Shown in pieces: positions 1 through 11,247 of a stretch of DNA of 64,000 nucleotides. Position 1 is the stretch's first letter, and each line of letters starts with the position of its first letter. A model generated the notes under the pieces. That model made no database searches and was not told the DNA's origin. It saw only the letters and a program-made list of their open reading frames with translations. The position numbers and the translations under genes were made by a program. This DNA comes from a virus, in the IMG/VR virus record IMGVR_UViG_3300021959_006010, positions 1-64,000 of that record; one strand, 5' to 3'.

Positions 1-1
1 T

Positions 2-3000
2 GACAGAAACGATAGCTTTGGTAAAGGAATAACAATAAGTAACGATGGAAAATATCTTGCTATTGGTTCGCCTAACGCTAGCGAAATACCAACAAGACTA
101 AAAGGAATCTTTTCAGAATCTGAAGGCTATATCACAGGAGATATTGTAAGATATCAAGAAAACTATTGGCGTGCTAGAGGAGTTATTCAACCTGTTGATT
201 TTGCTATCGAAGTTGATACATTCAATAGCTATGCATTTGTTAAAGATCAAGATGCTAATTTAGATATAACTTTGTTGCTAATGGGCAATCCTTATGTTGA
301 GCAGCTTACAAGTCATTTATTAGTAAGAGCACCTATTGATCAGTACGACGGTTCAAAATCAACAGACAGTGTAGTTTTAGAATGGAATACATATACTAAC
401 TTAAATGTTAACGAAGATGCTTCTGAGTTTACAACTCCTACAACTAATATTCAACCTTTTGATGATTACTTTGCTGATATTAAGGATACTTTTATAAGCA
501 ATACTCATGTAATACAAGAAAAGATTGATAATATATTGGTAGTACAAAACTATTCAATTGTTCCGGTAGTTGGTCAAACTATTGTAACTTCGACTGGACA
601 GGCTAAACTACTTGACGTATATAAAGACGATAGTTATTTGGTAATGTATACTCAAGGTACTGATAACTATAAAACTGAAGTTGGAACAAACGGTACTTTA
701 CTTGAAACTGACGATGTTTATGTAGATAATACACTAATCGGAACATATACTCAACCCCATCAACCAAGCACAGGGTTACTAGGCGGCTGGTGGAAAATTA
801 ATCTAGGTGTAACTATTACCAACAACGCAGTTGATATATTTAATCAGCCATACTGGAATGAACCAGGATACGGTTTAGTATTTAGAGATTTTAAAGTTGC
901 AGGCGATGTAAGTGCAGTAAAATATTTCTATAATATTCAAGATGACATTGCTCAAAATGCTGCTGACGGATATGGAAGTTTAGAAACATCATTTATTGCA
1001 GCTCTATCATACAGAGGTGATCCTAACGATATTTTAGGAAACTATCCTAGTAACAAGTGGGTTGCAAGGATGCCTGTTTCAAACACATATACAATTAACG
1101 ATACTTTTGAATTATGGGTTAATAATAGTTCTGAAGGTTTTGATATAGAAACAGTTAATATTCCGTACAGTGTTACAAACACTACACAAACAATTACAGA
1201 TATTTGGGACGGATACATTGATGTTAGATACGACAATTTCCAAACAGTTGATGAAGACGGTGACGGAATTGGCGACCCATTTGAACCACAAATAGGTGAT
1301 ACAATATTTGTTAGTCTTTCGGGTGTTGATGCTGAAGTTGTATTCTATCAAAAAGACGGCCTAAATAATGCTAGAATGTATCTAAAAATGATTGATCCAA
1401 ATCCTGAAGTATATGCTACTGGTGCAACTGTTGTACGTAAAGGAGACGGAATTACTATACCAAATCGTGTAATGGGTAATATTGTAAAATCTAGTTTGTA
1501 TAGTGATAAAGTGGGTAAATTAGCAGTATTTGAAAATAGTTCAGATTTTGCCATAGATGAAGAGTTTGACGGAATTTATTTCGAACAATTTATTGCGCCA
1601 AATGTAGAATATTGGATTTATCAGCAATCTTTAGATATACCAGGCGCATCACGTCCTGCTAGCTATCCTAGCTCAAGTAATTCAGAATGGACAAGAGTAG
1701 GAAGTATTGCAGTTGACGAAACTGGAACTGAGATTGGTCCAAACAACCAAGGTAAGTTTTCTATATACCAAAGACAAGATCAAAAATGGCAATTTGTTAA
1801 AGAATATATAATTCCGTCATCCGGAGAAAATTCTTATGTTGGCGAAAAATTAAAGTTTGCTAAAGATAAAGATCTATACAGATTATATGTTGTAGAAAAT
1901 AAGCCAAGCGGCGAACAAAAAATACATTTTGTTTTAAATGGCACTGACGAAAATGGTGGTGTGTACGATTGGGATCTAGCAATTGATCCTAATTATAGAG
2001 GAGAGTTTGTTAATACAGTTTTTTATAAAGAAGGCGAATATGTTATATACAATAATGCAATGTATAAGTCAACTACTAATCTTGCAGCAGGCGCCTTTAA
2101 TTCAGCATTATGGACTCAAATCGACAGCGGCATAAATTATACAGGAAGTATACCTCTTCCGCTAAACGCTAACAGTGATATTTTCTACGGTGCAGACGAT
2201 TACTATGCAGAGTACAATCAAAATAACACAACAGTTGATACTATACAATTTGCTTATGATTTTGATACAACAAATGACGGCTCAGTTCTTACAGTAAGTG
2301 TTGATACTGCTCAAAACGGAGACATTGACAACAGAGTATTAGTTTACAGACTAACAGGAAACAATTACAAACTAAGTCAAGTTATTGAAAGTTTTGCTTC
2401 TGGTACAGAATTTGGAGAATCAATAAGCATTAATGAAGATGGTACAATACTTGCTATAGGTGATAGTAAAAATGATACCGTTACAAAAGATAACGGTAGA
2501 GTATACATATACAAACTTTCTAACAACGAGTTTGTTTTAGATCAAGTATTAGACTCACCAGTTGCCGACGAAGTTGAACGCTTTGGCGAAAATGTAACAT
2601 TGACTAATAATAGTTTGTATGTCAGCAGCTACAATGGAAATATGGTAACGCCTACCACCTTTAATGTTTACAGTACTTTGTTAGGAAATCAGCCACAAAT
2701 ATCAACAGACGATGAAGGTAATCCTGTATATGCAAAATATATAATAAATCCGCTGTCAAACGTAAATGAAAATAAAACTACATTTGACAACGGTTTTACA
2801 ACATTTAAGAATAAAAAAATTGATACTGGCGCAGTTAATATTTTTGAAAATTATGAAGACAAGTTTATATATGCAAATAACTTAAAATATCCTAATTCTT
2901 TTGCTAGCAATTTTGGAGAAACAATTCTTGCTAACAAAAATCACGTTTATGTAGGAATGCCAAGATTTAAAGAAAACACAAACGGACAAATTGTTGAATT

Positions 3001-6000
3001 TAGAAGTAATAAAGATTCTAAGTCTTGGAATAATTTTAGAAAAGAATTGTCTATTGTTGATGTAAACAAAATTAAAAATGCATTCTTATATAATACAAAA
3101 ACAGGCAAGCTAGTAACATATCTTGATTACATTGACCCTGTACAAGGTAAAATTGCAGGCCCGGCAGAACAAGAGCTTTACTATAAAATGTTCTTAGATC
3201 CTGCACTTTATAACAATACTAGAATTGTAGGAATGTTTAGTGATACAAACAATTGGGGACAAGAACAAGTTGGACGTTTATGGTGGGATCTTAGCACTGT
3301 TAAGTTTACAGATGCCTATCAAGGTAATGCAATTTGGCAATCGAATAACTGGAATAGTTTAATTCCTGGAAAAAGCATAGACGTTTATGAATGGGTCGAA
3401 AGCGATATAACACCAGACGACTGGGATAGTATTGCTGATACTGATGAAGGAACACGCAGAGGAATAAGCGGCCAGACTAAATATGGCAATTCGGTATTTT
3501 CTCAAAGAATGGTGTATGATGATGTAGGTAAAAACTTTACAACTAAGTTCTATTTCTGGGTTAAAAATAAAAGAACAATTCCACAGTCAGAAAACAGACG
3601 TATTAGTGCAAGTGATGTTGCAAGTTTAATTCAAAACCCATCTGCATTAAATTATAAATTTGTTGCTCTTATGTCAGATAACAGATTTGTTATACATAAT
3701 TGTGACGATTTAATTAATGACAAAGACATTGCGTTAACTGTTGGTTACTATACTCAAGATAATCAAGAACAAAACAGCCATATAGAATATCAAATACTAT
3801 CCGAAGGATTGGAAACTAGTTTGCCAAAAGCTGAACTAGAAACAAAATGGATTGACAGTTTAGTAGGTTATGACTTACAAGGACGTCAAGTTCCAGATAT
3901 GGAATTGTCTCCAAGAAACAGATATGGTAATTTGTATCAACCTAGACAAGGCTGGTTTATTAACAGATTTGAAGCATTAAAACAAGTTATAGAACGTGCT
4001 AATATTAGTTTAACTAAGAAAATTGTAGTAGATGAATATAGCTTAGAAAAATTAAATGAAAAAGATCCGTTACCTTTAGCAACTGAAAGACGTTATGATG
4101 TTAAAATCGATACAGACGATCAACTACAATTTGTAGGTACAAGCCGATCAGTTACTGCGGAATTACGTGCAATTGTATCAGAAGGTAGAATTATTGATGT
4201 AAGTATCGAGAATCCAGGAAGAGGATACAAAGATCCGACTTATGTAGCTGGCGAGTCAACAAAACGACTTGGACCGAAAGTGACTATTATTGGTACTGGT
4301 ACTGATGCTGAAATTGAATTAGAAATTGATAACTTAGGAAAAGTAATTAACGTAACCGTTCTTAACGAAGGAAGCGGATACAACGACAACACAACTATTG
4401 TTGTAAGAAAGTTAAGCACTTTAGTAGAAGTTGACAACTCTATTCAAGGACGTTGGGCAATCTATCAATGGAACGCAGCTGACGAAAAGTGGGAAAGAAC
4501 AGTTACTCAAGACTATGATGTAACAAATTACTGGGATTATATCGACTGGTATGCAGAAGGATATAACCAATTTACATCGGTAGACTATCTAATAGATTAC
4601 AGCTACCAGTTATACGGATTAAATGACGAAATTGGAGATGTAGTTAAAATTAGTAGTGTAGGCACTGGCGGCTGGTTGTTATTAAGAAAAGTTAACAATA
4701 CAGGATCTAGAGATTATACTGTTGATTATGAAACAATTGGTAGAGAAAACGGAACTATTAAGATTAAGTCTACTCTATATGATTATGTCTTTAGTGAAAC
4801 AGGATTTGACAGCTTTATATACGATGGAAGATTTTATGATAACGAACCTACTATCGAAACACGAAGAATTTTGTCTGCACTAAAAGACGATATCTTTGTT
4901 GACGATCTTGCTAAAGATTATAATGAATTATTCTTTGCAAGTTTACGATACGTGTTTACTGAACAACCAAATGTTGATTGGGCATTTAAAACTAGCTTTA
5001 TCAAAGCAAAACACAATGTAGGAAACTTAGAACAAAAAACAACATACCAAAATGATAATTTAAACAGTTACAACGATTATATAAATGAAGTAAAACCGTT
5101 TAAAACTAAAATTAGAGAATATTTAAGTTCGTATGAGAACCTAGATAACACTAATAGTGTTGTTTCAGATTTTGACTTACCAGCAACTTATGATGAAGTT
5201 AAACAAGCAATCCTTCCAAAAAAATTGCGTGTTGTAAACAGCGAAATAATAGGAGAAGAAGGATTATTTGAAGATTATCCTGATAGAAACTGGTTAGAAA
5301 ATGTTGGATTTAAAGTAGTAGGCATCCATGTTAATGATCCAGGCAAAGGTTATTTAACTCCGCCTAAGGTTGAAATTACTGGAGGAGGCGGCTCTGGCGC
5401 AACTGCACAAGCTTATATAGGTAAAGGTACAGTAACTAAAGTTATTGTTACAAATCCTGGTAGCGGATATATCACTGCTCCTACAATAAGACTATTAAGT
5501 AATGTATCAGATACTGGAGTTGAAGCAAAACTTAGTGCCGAACTAGGCGAGACTGTTATAAGAAGTATGCATGTTGCAGTTAAGTTTGATAGAGTAACTG
5601 GTGATTACACTTATACAAGTTTGCCAGAAACAGAATCATTTACTGGAACTGCTGTAAATTCTGAATTTAAACTTAAATGGCCAATGGATCTAAGATCGAA
5701 CAAAATAAAAGTTTTAGTTGACGGAATTGAAATGTTGAGAAGCCAGTATAGTTATACTAATACTGTTAAAGACACAATTACTAATTCTTATGAAGATACG
5801 AACTGGAATTATGGCGGAGAAAATGTTGCTTCAGGTCCGGGAATAGAACTTATAAAAACAGGATACAGCCAAAAACAAGGTACTGTTACATTTACTGATC
5901 CTCCAGCATTAAATGCAACTATTGAAGTACAATACTACAAAGATTTATCACTACTTAATGCAAGTGATAGACTATACCATTTCTACAAGCCTACTGACGG

Positions 6001-8524
6001 AATGTTAGGAAACAGCACTGGCATACTAATGGAAGGTGTTGATTACGGCGGAGTTGAAGTACGCAGTTTTGATTTTGATGGACCGAGCGGTTGGGATACA
6101 GACGGTTGGTATTCTACAACTTGGGATACATACGACAATACTTACGAAGACGAAGTATTTTACTTAGACGGAACTTCGGTATCATTAGAATTATCAACAC
6201 CACTCGAAGATGGTATTGTTTATAATGTTTACAAAAATGGTGTAAGAATTGACGATCCTAATTTCGGAACTCAAGATCCTGTAACAAATCCAAATGCTGA
6301 AATGCCAAGTCTAACAGGCGACGGCACAACTGCTGTAGTAAACTTAGGTGACTACGGAGTAATAGCAGGAGAAGACGATGTAATAATTGTTCGTAAAATT
6401 ACATCTGATGGAAGTTTCCTACCAGATCCGTCAACATACGATACTTTACTTTCAGGTGGTGCTCTTGATTATTCAAATGCTAAAGGTACAGCCCCAGAAG
6501 ACATGATTGTAGATGGTGACGGCTTTGTTACTCCAACAACCAGCGGCGGTCCAGAAGAATTAATTCCTGGGCAAGTTCTTGACACTGTGGATATTAAAGT
6601 GTTTGAACGTGCCGGTGATGGTCAAGGAAATATCTATAACCAAAATTATATTTCAGATGGATCAAGAACAACATATCCTTTGGGAATTATTCCTGCTACT
6701 GACGACAGCGTTATTGTTAAAATTGCTGGATTGACTTTAGAAGATGATGAGTTTACAATAGATTATAAAAATTCTGAACTAACTTTAGTTAATACTCCTA
6801 CTATTTACGATCAAATAAACATTTTAAGTATCGGTGCTAGCGGACAAGACGTTTTAGATATAAATTCTTATATTTCTACAGAAGAAACGTTAGTTGTTGA
6901 AACAAGAGTACAATGGCAAGAATCATTATCATTCTTTATATCATTGGACGGCGAAACAATTGCAACAGCAGAACTTGAAGAAGATGCAAATGGATTAGTT
7001 TCGATTGTATTAGAAGAAGCAAACAAAATTATTGTTGGCACAGCAGTAAGTTATGGTGTATATGTAGATAATAGCATACAGCAATTTAGCTTAGTACAGA
7101 GTGATAGTTTTGTTGGCGACGGCAATACAACCGAGTTTGAACTTTCAACTCCGCCGATATATAAATCACCAACTCATCATTATACAGTAGTAAGGGTTGA
7201 TGATAAAATTTTATCAGCAGGATATAACAGACAGTTTACAGTGAGCGATCTAAGAGAATACGAACTAGATAAATTCCAATATCCGGTTGGCACATTGCAA
7301 GTTGAAGATGTAGAAGTTTATTTAAACGGTACTAAATTAGAAAATATTACACAATGGACATTAAACATCGGAAATAGCAGCGTACTATTAAGAGAAGCAG
7401 TAGGACAAACTGGTGACATACTTGAAGTGTATGTAATTACTGATGGTGATTATACTATTAGTGATAATGTAGTAGAACTAAAACAAACTCCTGCAAACGG
7501 TGTTGATATCGAAATTACACAGTTTAGTAACCACGATGCTATTGGATTAGAGCGTAGAACATGGGATATTGTTAATAGAACAAGTCTTACAGTCGGAAGT
7601 GACGAAGCTACTAGGTTCAATTTGTTAACGGGTGGTAAAATTAGTTTAGTAGCACCTGCAAAAGAAACTCAGTATGTATGGATAGCTAAAAATGGTGTAC
7701 TACTAACACCTAACGTTGATTACGGATTAGATAAAACAATGTCAATAGTAGAGCTTGTAAATAATCCGGCAGCCGGAGATGTTATAGAAGTAATACACTT
7801 TAGTGATGTAAGAGATACAGGAAGATTTGCTTGGAGACAATTTAAAGATATTCTAAACAGAACACATTACAAGCGCATAGATCGTACAACAAGACTTGCA
7901 AAAGATTTAAATGCATTTGATGTAAGGATTGAAGTAGAAGATGCTAGTGTTCTACCAGAGCCAGAAAAGAGTGCTAACCGTCCAGGTATTATTTGGATTG
8001 AAGGCGAGCGCATAGAGTACTTTATTAAAGATGGTAACTTACTAAGACAAATTCGCAGAGGTACATTAGGTACAGGTGTTAAAACAAGTATTGCATCAGG
8101 AACAGTTGTTTACGACCAAGGTTCGGATAATAACGTACCGTATAAAGACGAGTTGTTAACACAAGTTTACACTGCAACAGCAGAACAAGACACGTTTACA
8201 TTAGACTTTACACCTTCTAGCGTAAACGAGTTTGAAGTATTTGTTGCAGGAACTAGACTTCGTAAAAATGCTATAAGCCGTTTTGATTTAACTATAGATC
8301 AAGATAGTCCAGCAGCAGATGTAACTATTCCTGCAGAATTTACAATAAACGGAAATGATTTGGTTTTAGACACTTCAGTTTCAAATAATATTTTAGAAGG
8401 ACAAAAGGTTATGGTAATTAGAAAACTTGGCAGAACTTGGAAACAACCTGGTGTTTCCATAAGAGTAGACAATGGAACCATTGCAAAATTCTTACGTCAA
8501 GGGCAAACAAACTTACCTAAATAA
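2..8524 (+). CDS. Giant phage structural protein, 5' end outside window
   Basis: The reading frame is open to the left edge with no start in view, so at least 2840 residues are present and the N terminus is missing. It is a mosaic of beta-rich segments. There are FG-GAP-like stretches of the form FGxxIxIxxDGxxLAIG near bases 20-80 and 2410-2460. Two glycine-rich modules of the form PGxGYxxPPxVxIxGGGGSGA lie near 4200-4400 and 5330-5500. A C-terminal segment near 7970-8130 contains the motif IWIEGERIEYF. I recognise these modules from very large virion proteins of marine T4-like phages, so a tail or fibre-associated role is likely, but I cannot name a T4 equivalent. It starts the run of virion genes and ends just before a late-promoter octamer. 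Confidence 0.8.
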   Translation, partial: DRNDSFGKGITISNDGKYLAIGSPNASEIPTRLKGIFSESEGYITGDIVRYQENYWRARGVIQPVDFAIEVDTFNSYAFVKDQDANLDITLLLMGNPYVEQLTSHLLVRAPIDQYDGSKSTDSVVLEWNTYTNLNVNEDASEFTTPTTNIQPFDDYFADIKDTFISNTHVIQEKIDNILVVQNYSIVPVVGQTIVTSTGQAKLLDVYKDDSYLVMYTQGTDNYKTEVGTNGTLLETDDVYVDNTLIGTYTQPHQPSTGLLGGWWKINLGVTITNNAVDIFNQPYWNEPGYGLVFRDFKVAGDVSAVKYFYNIQDDIAQNAADGYGSLETSFIAALSYRGDPNDILGNYPSNKWVARMPVSNTYTINDTFELWVNNSSEGFDIETVNIPYSVTNTTQTITDIWDGYIDVRYDNFQTVDEDGDGIGDPFEPQIGDTIFVSLSGVDAEVVFYQKDGLNNARMYLKMIDPNPEVYATGATVVRKGDGITIPNRVMGNIVKSSLYSDKVGKLAVFENSSDFAIDEEFDGIYFEQFIAPNVEYWIYQQSLDIPGASRPASYPSSSNSEWTRVGSIAVDETGTEIGPNNQGKFSIYQRQDQKWQFVKEYIIPSSGENSYVGEKLKFAKDKDLYRLYVVENKPSGEQKIHFVLNGTDENGGVYDWDLAIDPNYRGEFVNTVFYKEGEYVIYNNAMYKSTTNLAAGAFNSALWTQIDSGINYTGSIPLPLNANSDIFYGADDYYAEYNQNNTTVDTIQFAYDFDTTNDGSVLTVSVDTAQNGDIDNRVLVYRLTGNNYKLSQVIESFASGTEFGESISINEDGTILAIGDSKNDTVTKDNGRVYIYKLSNNEFVLDQVLDSPVADEVERFGENVTLTNNSLYVSSYNGNMVTPTTFNVYSTLLGNQPQISTDDEGNPVYAKYIINPLSNVNENKTTFDNGFTTFKNKKIDTGAVNIFENYEDKFIYANNLKYPNSFASNFGETILANKNHVYVGMPRFKENTNGQIVEFRSNKDSKSWNNFRKELSIVDVNKIKNAFLYNTKTGKLVTYLDYIDPVQGKIAGPAEQELYYKMFLDPALYNNTRIVGMFSDTNNWGQEQVGRLWWDLSTVKFTDAYQGNAIWQSNNWNSLIPGKSIDVYEWVESDITPDDWDSIADTDEGTRRGISGQTKYGNSVFSQRMVYDDVGKNFTTKFYFWVKNKRTIPQSENRRISASDVASLIQNPSALNYKFVALMSDNRFVIHNCDDLINDKDIALTVGYYTQDNQEQNSHIEYQILSEGLETSLPKAELETKWIDSLVGYDLQGRQVPDMELSPRNRYGNLYQPRQGWFINRFEALKQVIERANISLTKKIVVDEYSLEKLNEKDPLPLATERRYDVKIDTDDQLQFVGTSRSVTAELRAIVSEGRIIDVSIENPGRGYKDPTYVAGESTKRLGPKVTIIGTGTDAEIELEIDNLGKVINVTVLNEGSGYNDNTTIVVRKLSTLVEVDNSIQGRWAIYQWNAADEKWERTVTQDYDVTNYWDYIDWYAEGYNQFTSVDYLIDYSYQLYGLNDEIGDVVKISSVGTGGWLLLRKVNNTGSRDYTVDYETIGRENGTIKIKSTLYDYVFSETGFDSFIYDGRFYDNEPTIETRRILSALKDDIFVDDLAKDYNELFFASLRYVFTEQPNVDWAFKTSFIKAKHNVGNLEQKTTYQNDNLNSYNDYINEVKPFKTKIREYLSSYENLDNTNSVVSDFDLPATYDEVKQAILPKKLRVVNSEIIGEEGLFEDYPDRNWLENVGFKVVGIHVNDPGKGYLTPPKVEITGGGGSGATAQAYIGKGTVTKVIVTNPGSGYITAPTIRLLSNVSDTGVEAKLSAELGETVIRSMHVAVKFDRVTGDYTYTSLPETESFTGTAVNSEFKLKWPMDLRSNKIKVLVDGIEMLRSQYSYTNTVKDTITNSYEDTNWNYGGENVASGPGIELIKTGYSQKQGTVTFTDPPALNATIEVQYYKDLSLLNASDRLYHFYKPTDGMLGNSTGILMEGVDYGGVEVRSFDFDGPSGWDTDGWYSTTWDTYDNTYEDEVFYLDGTSVSLELSTPLEDGIVYNVYKNGVRIDDPNFGTQDPVTNPNAEMPSLTGDGTTAVVNLGDYGVIAGEDDVIIVRKITSDGSFLPDPSTYDTLLSGGALDYSNAKGTAPEDMIVDGDGFVTPTTSGGPEELIPGQVLDTVDIKVFERAGDGQGNIYNQNYISDGSRTTYPLGIIPATDDSVIVKIAGLTLEDDEFTIDYKNSELTLVNTPTIYDQINILSIGASGQDVLDINSYISTEETLVVETRVQWQESLSFFISLDGETIATAELEEDANGLVSIVLEEANKIIVGTAVSYGVYVDNSIQQFSLVQSDSFVGDGNTTEFELSTPPIYKSPTHHYTVVRVDDKILSAGYNRQFTVSDLREYELDKFQYPVGTLQVEDVEVYLNGTKLENITQWTLNIGNSSVLLREAVGQTGDILEVYVITDGDYTISDNVVELKQTPANGVDIEITQFSNHDAIGLERRTWDIVNRTSLTVGSDEATRFNLLTGGKISLVAPAKETQYVWIAKNGVLLTPNVDYGLDKTMSIVELVNNPAAGDVIEVIHFSDVRDTGRFAWRQFKDILNRTHYKRIDRTTRLAKDLNAFDVRIEVEDASVLPEPEKSANRPGIIWIEGERIEYFIKDGNLLRQIRRGTLGTGVKTSIASGTVVYDQGSDNNVPYKDELLTQVYTATAEQDTFTLDFTPSSVNEFEVFVAGTRLRKNAISRFDLTIDQDSPAADVTIPAEFTINGNDLVLDTSVSNNILEGQKVMVIRKLGRTWKQPGVSIRVDNGTIAKFLRQGQTNLPK

Positions 8525-8527
8525 ATA
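8520..8527 (+). promoter_or_regulatory. T4-type late promoter octamer (AATAAATA)
   Basis: The sequence AATAAATA overlaps the stop codon of the giant structural gene and lies 11 bases before the next start. It fits the NATAAATA late-promoter consensus described for T4-like cyanophages. The match is short and the genome AT-rich, but the same octamer recurs before other virion genes here. Confidence 0.5.
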
Positions 8528-8538
8528 CACTAGTAGAA

Positions 8539-9153
8539 ATGGAAAATAACATGATAAATGAACAAAATGGCGTATTTGTACAAGGACATATAAAAATACA
8601 TGATCCTACAACTGGTGAGGTTCTTATAAACAAAAAGAACGCAATCCATTACGAGAACATGAGTATTAGCTTGGCAGAAAGCCTTGGTAATGCCGGTCAA
8701 GGTTTTATTTACGAAATGAGCTTTGGTAACGGAGGCACAAACATTGATCCAACAGGTGTTATCACATACTTAACACCTAACTCAACTGGAACAAATGCTA
8801 GCCTTTATAATCAAACGTTTTCAAAAGTTGTAGATGATAGAAGTATTAGTAATTTAGATCCTAGTAGAAATAAAATAGAAACTAGACACGTAAGTGGAAC
8901 AAATTATACAGATATACTAGTAACATGCTTACTTGATTACGGAGAGCCCGAAGGTCAAGATGCTTTTGATACTGCAACCGATGACGATGCACTTTATGTA
9001 TTTGACGAATTAGGATTACGTAGTTATTCTTCCGATGGTTCAGGAAGATTACTTACACATGTTATTTTCCATCCTGTACAAAAATCGTTAAACAGATTGA
9101 TACAAATTGATTATACTGTGCGTGTTCAAAGTCTCTCAGGAGGTAACAACTAA
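8539..9153 (+). CDS. Conserved phage structural protein, unknown role
   Basis: A 204-residue protein of beta-rich composition with no signal peptide or membrane segment. Its N-terminal half has the pattern GHIKIHDPTTGEVL and a glycine/asparagine-rich stretch typical of virion proteins. Its last base is shared with the ATG of the next gene (TAATG), and the AGGAGG ribosome site for that gene lies inside its 3' end, so the two are translationally coupled. An internal ATG at 8551 is an alternative start; neither candidate has a strong ribosome site. Its position between a giant tail protein and a collar-domain fibre suggests a tail or baseplate-associated function, which is inference. Confidence 0.65.
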   Translation: MENNMINEQNGVFVQGHIKIHDPTTGEVLINKKNAIHYENMSISLAESLGNAGQGFIYEMSFGNGGTNIDPTGVITYLTPNSTGTNASLYNQTFSKVVDDRSISNLDPSRNKIETRHVSGTNYTDILVTCLLDYGEPEGQDAFDTATDDDALYVFDELGLRSYSSDGSGRLLTHVIFHPVQKSLNRLIQIDYTVRVQSLSGGNN

Positions 9154-11246
9154 TGCCATATGAAGTTGATTTTACAGACAGTGTTAATAAAGGTAAAATT
9201 ATTGTTCAAGATCGAACAATAAACGAAGAAACTAGTGTTAAGCTACCAGGAAGAAATACTACCAGTTACGGTGAAGTAATTGCTGAAAACTTCTTACACA
9301 TATTAGAGAACTTTGCAAGTGTTACACCTCCGGATAATCCAGTAGAAGGACAGCTTTGGTATGATACATCTAATGGTATAGAAAATCAGCTAAAAGTTTA
9401 TAACGGTACTGTTTGGGTTGCAAGCGGTGGTTTAAAGAAATCCACCGAAGCTCCTGACGTTTCAACTAGTGTTGAAGGAGATCTTTGGGTAGATACAGAC
9501 AATCAACAGCTTTATTTAAACTCAGGATCGGGATGGATTTTAGTCGGTCCAACATTTAGCGAAGGATTGTCAACTGGTCCTCGCAACACTACAATAACAG
9601 GTCAAGATGATGTAAACTATAAAGTTGTAATTATTGATATCGATGCTGTCCCTACAGTTATTATTAGCCATTCAAGCTTTACTCCAAAATCATCTATTAG
9701 CGGATTTAGCACTATAAAAAGTGGAATAAATTTAAGTAGTTTGTCTTTTGGCGGCAACTCTCTAAAGTATAATGGTGTAGCTGAAAAAGCTGAAGCATTA
9801 ATAGTACCTGGAGAAGCTGAACCTGTTGCTGCATCAAACTTCTTAAGAGGAAATGCAGTTAGTACAACAAGCTTTCCAATTAGAATTAAAAATAACGGCG
9901 GCGTACAAATAGGTTCAAATGCACAAACTGTACTAGAAAGTAGTGCGCAACAATCTGTACTTAAAAATAATGTAAGCGGTAGCGGACTAGATCTAAAAGT
10001 AATACAAAGTGACAATCCTGTAACTGCAATCAGAGTTAAAAGTAATGCAAATGATGCTCCGACAGTTGGTATTAATAAATTATTACCAGACGAAGCCTTA
10101 GATGTAGTAGGAAATATAAAAACCACAGGTAAAATATTTGTTAACAGCACAGAAGAATCAACCGACTTAGACGAGGGAAGCATTATTGCTGCTGGCGGAG
10201 CAGCAATTGCAAAAAGTCTTATAGTTGGACAAAACTTGTCAGTTGGTGGCGAATTAACTATTGGAGATATTACTCCTGATACTACAGGCAGAGAATTAGG
10301 AACATCGGACATACCATGGAATAGAGTTTATGCAACAAAGTTTGTAGGTAACTTAGAAGGAAGTGTTAGCGGAACAATCGAAGGCCGCGCAACAAGTGCA
10401 AACAAGTTAACTAGTGCAACAACATTTAACTTAGCAGGAGATGTTACAGCTAATAGTTTTACGTTTGACGGCCAAAGCGGCGGCTTAACAAAAACCTTTA
10501 CAACAGCAATTAGTAACTCATTTATTTCTACAAAACAATTAGAAAGAAGTCCAAAAGCTGAAGATGAATTACTGTTAAATAAAACTTCTGGAGATATAGG
10601 ACTTAAAAAGGTACTAGTAGAGGACTTGCTATTAGGAGTTCCAAGAATTCCAGCAGGTGCTATTACAATGTATGGCGGATCAAGTGCACCTGAAAATTGG
10701 TTGTTCTGTGACGGTGCTGAAGTTCTTAAGAGTGAGTTTCCTGACTTATGGGACGCAATTGGACATAGTTTTAAAGATCCGTCGTTGCTAGTAAACTCGA
10801 GTGCAACACACTTTGCATTACCTGATACACGAGGACGCTTTGCATTAGGTACAAACAATGGAGCAACATTATCGGATGATGATAGAGTTTATGGACCGTC
10901 TGTGCAAGATATAGGTATTTCGGGAGGTAAACAAGATGTTGATATTGCTGCTGAAAACCTACCAAACCACGAACACGATTTAAAAGACTCACAAAGTGTA
11001 CAGTACTATGCAATTACTGATAGTAACCAAACACAAACAAGTGCTGGTGAGGTAAAAGCACTTAACATATCAACAGGCGCTGCAAATACTAGTGGTATTC
11101 CGACAAGTGGCGGAGTACGTAACGGCGGCGTAACTGGAAATAATGACTGGAGAATAGATCCTAACACAGGAGACGAGCTAGGAAGCCGCTTAGATGTTGT
11201 AAACCCATTCTTAACAGTTAACTTTATCATATACACTGGGGGATAA
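9153..11246 (+). CDS. Tail fibre protein with phage tail-collar domain
   Basis: A 697-residue protein with three parts. The N-terminal module (about residues 1-140) contains the pattern YGExxxENFLxxLENFA followed by GQLWYDT, and the two downstream fibre genes share it. The middle is a repetitive beta-rich shaft. From about residue 495 there is a phage tail-collar domain: PAGAITMYGG, then NWLFCDG, then LPDTRGRFALG near residues 556-570, as in T4 short tail fibre gp12 and many receptor-binding fibres. It probably forms a trimeric fibre that contacts the host surface. The start follows an AGGAGG ribosome site and overlaps the previous stop by one base. Confidence 0.88.
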   Translation: MPYEVDFTDSVNKGKIIVQDRTINEETSVKLPGRNTTSYGEVIAENFLHILENFASVTPPDNPVEGQLWYDTSNGIENQLKVYNGTVWVASGGLKKSTEAPDVSTSVEGDLWVDTDNQQLYLNSGSGWILVGPTFSEGLSTGPRNTTITGQDDVNYKVVIIDIDAVPTVIISHSSFTPKSSISGFSTIKSGINLSSLSFGGNSLKYNGVAEKAEALIVPGEAEPVAASNFLRGNAVSTTSFPIRIKNNGGVQIGSNAQTVLESSAQQSVLKNNVSGSGLDLKVIQSDNPVTAIRVKSNANDAPTVGINKLLPDEALDVVGNIKTTGKIFVNSTEESTDLDEGSIIAAGGAAIAKSLIVGQNLSVGGELTIGDITPDTTGRELGTSDIPWNRVYATKFVGNLEGSVSGTIEGRATSANKLTSATTFNLAGDVTANSFTFDGQSGGLTKTFTTAISNSFISTKQLERSPKAEDELLLNKTSGDIGLKKVLVEDLLLGVPRIPAGAITMYGGSSAPENWLFCDGAEVLKSEFPDLWDAIGHSFKDPSLLVNSSATHFALPDTRGRFALGTNNGATLSDDDRVYGPSVQDIGISGGKQDVDIAAENLPNHEHDLKDSQSVQYYAITDSNQTQTSAGEVKALNISTGAANTSGIPTSGGVRNGGVTGNNDWRIDPNTGDELGSRLDVVNPFLTVNFIIYTGG

Positions 11247-11247
11247 A

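Noticed and set aside
9617-10312. Minus-strand frame of 231 codons opposite the collar-domain fibre gene
   Set aside because: It lies entirely opposite a clearly coding virion gene, has no ribosome site or motif, and its composition is that expected of an antisense shadow.
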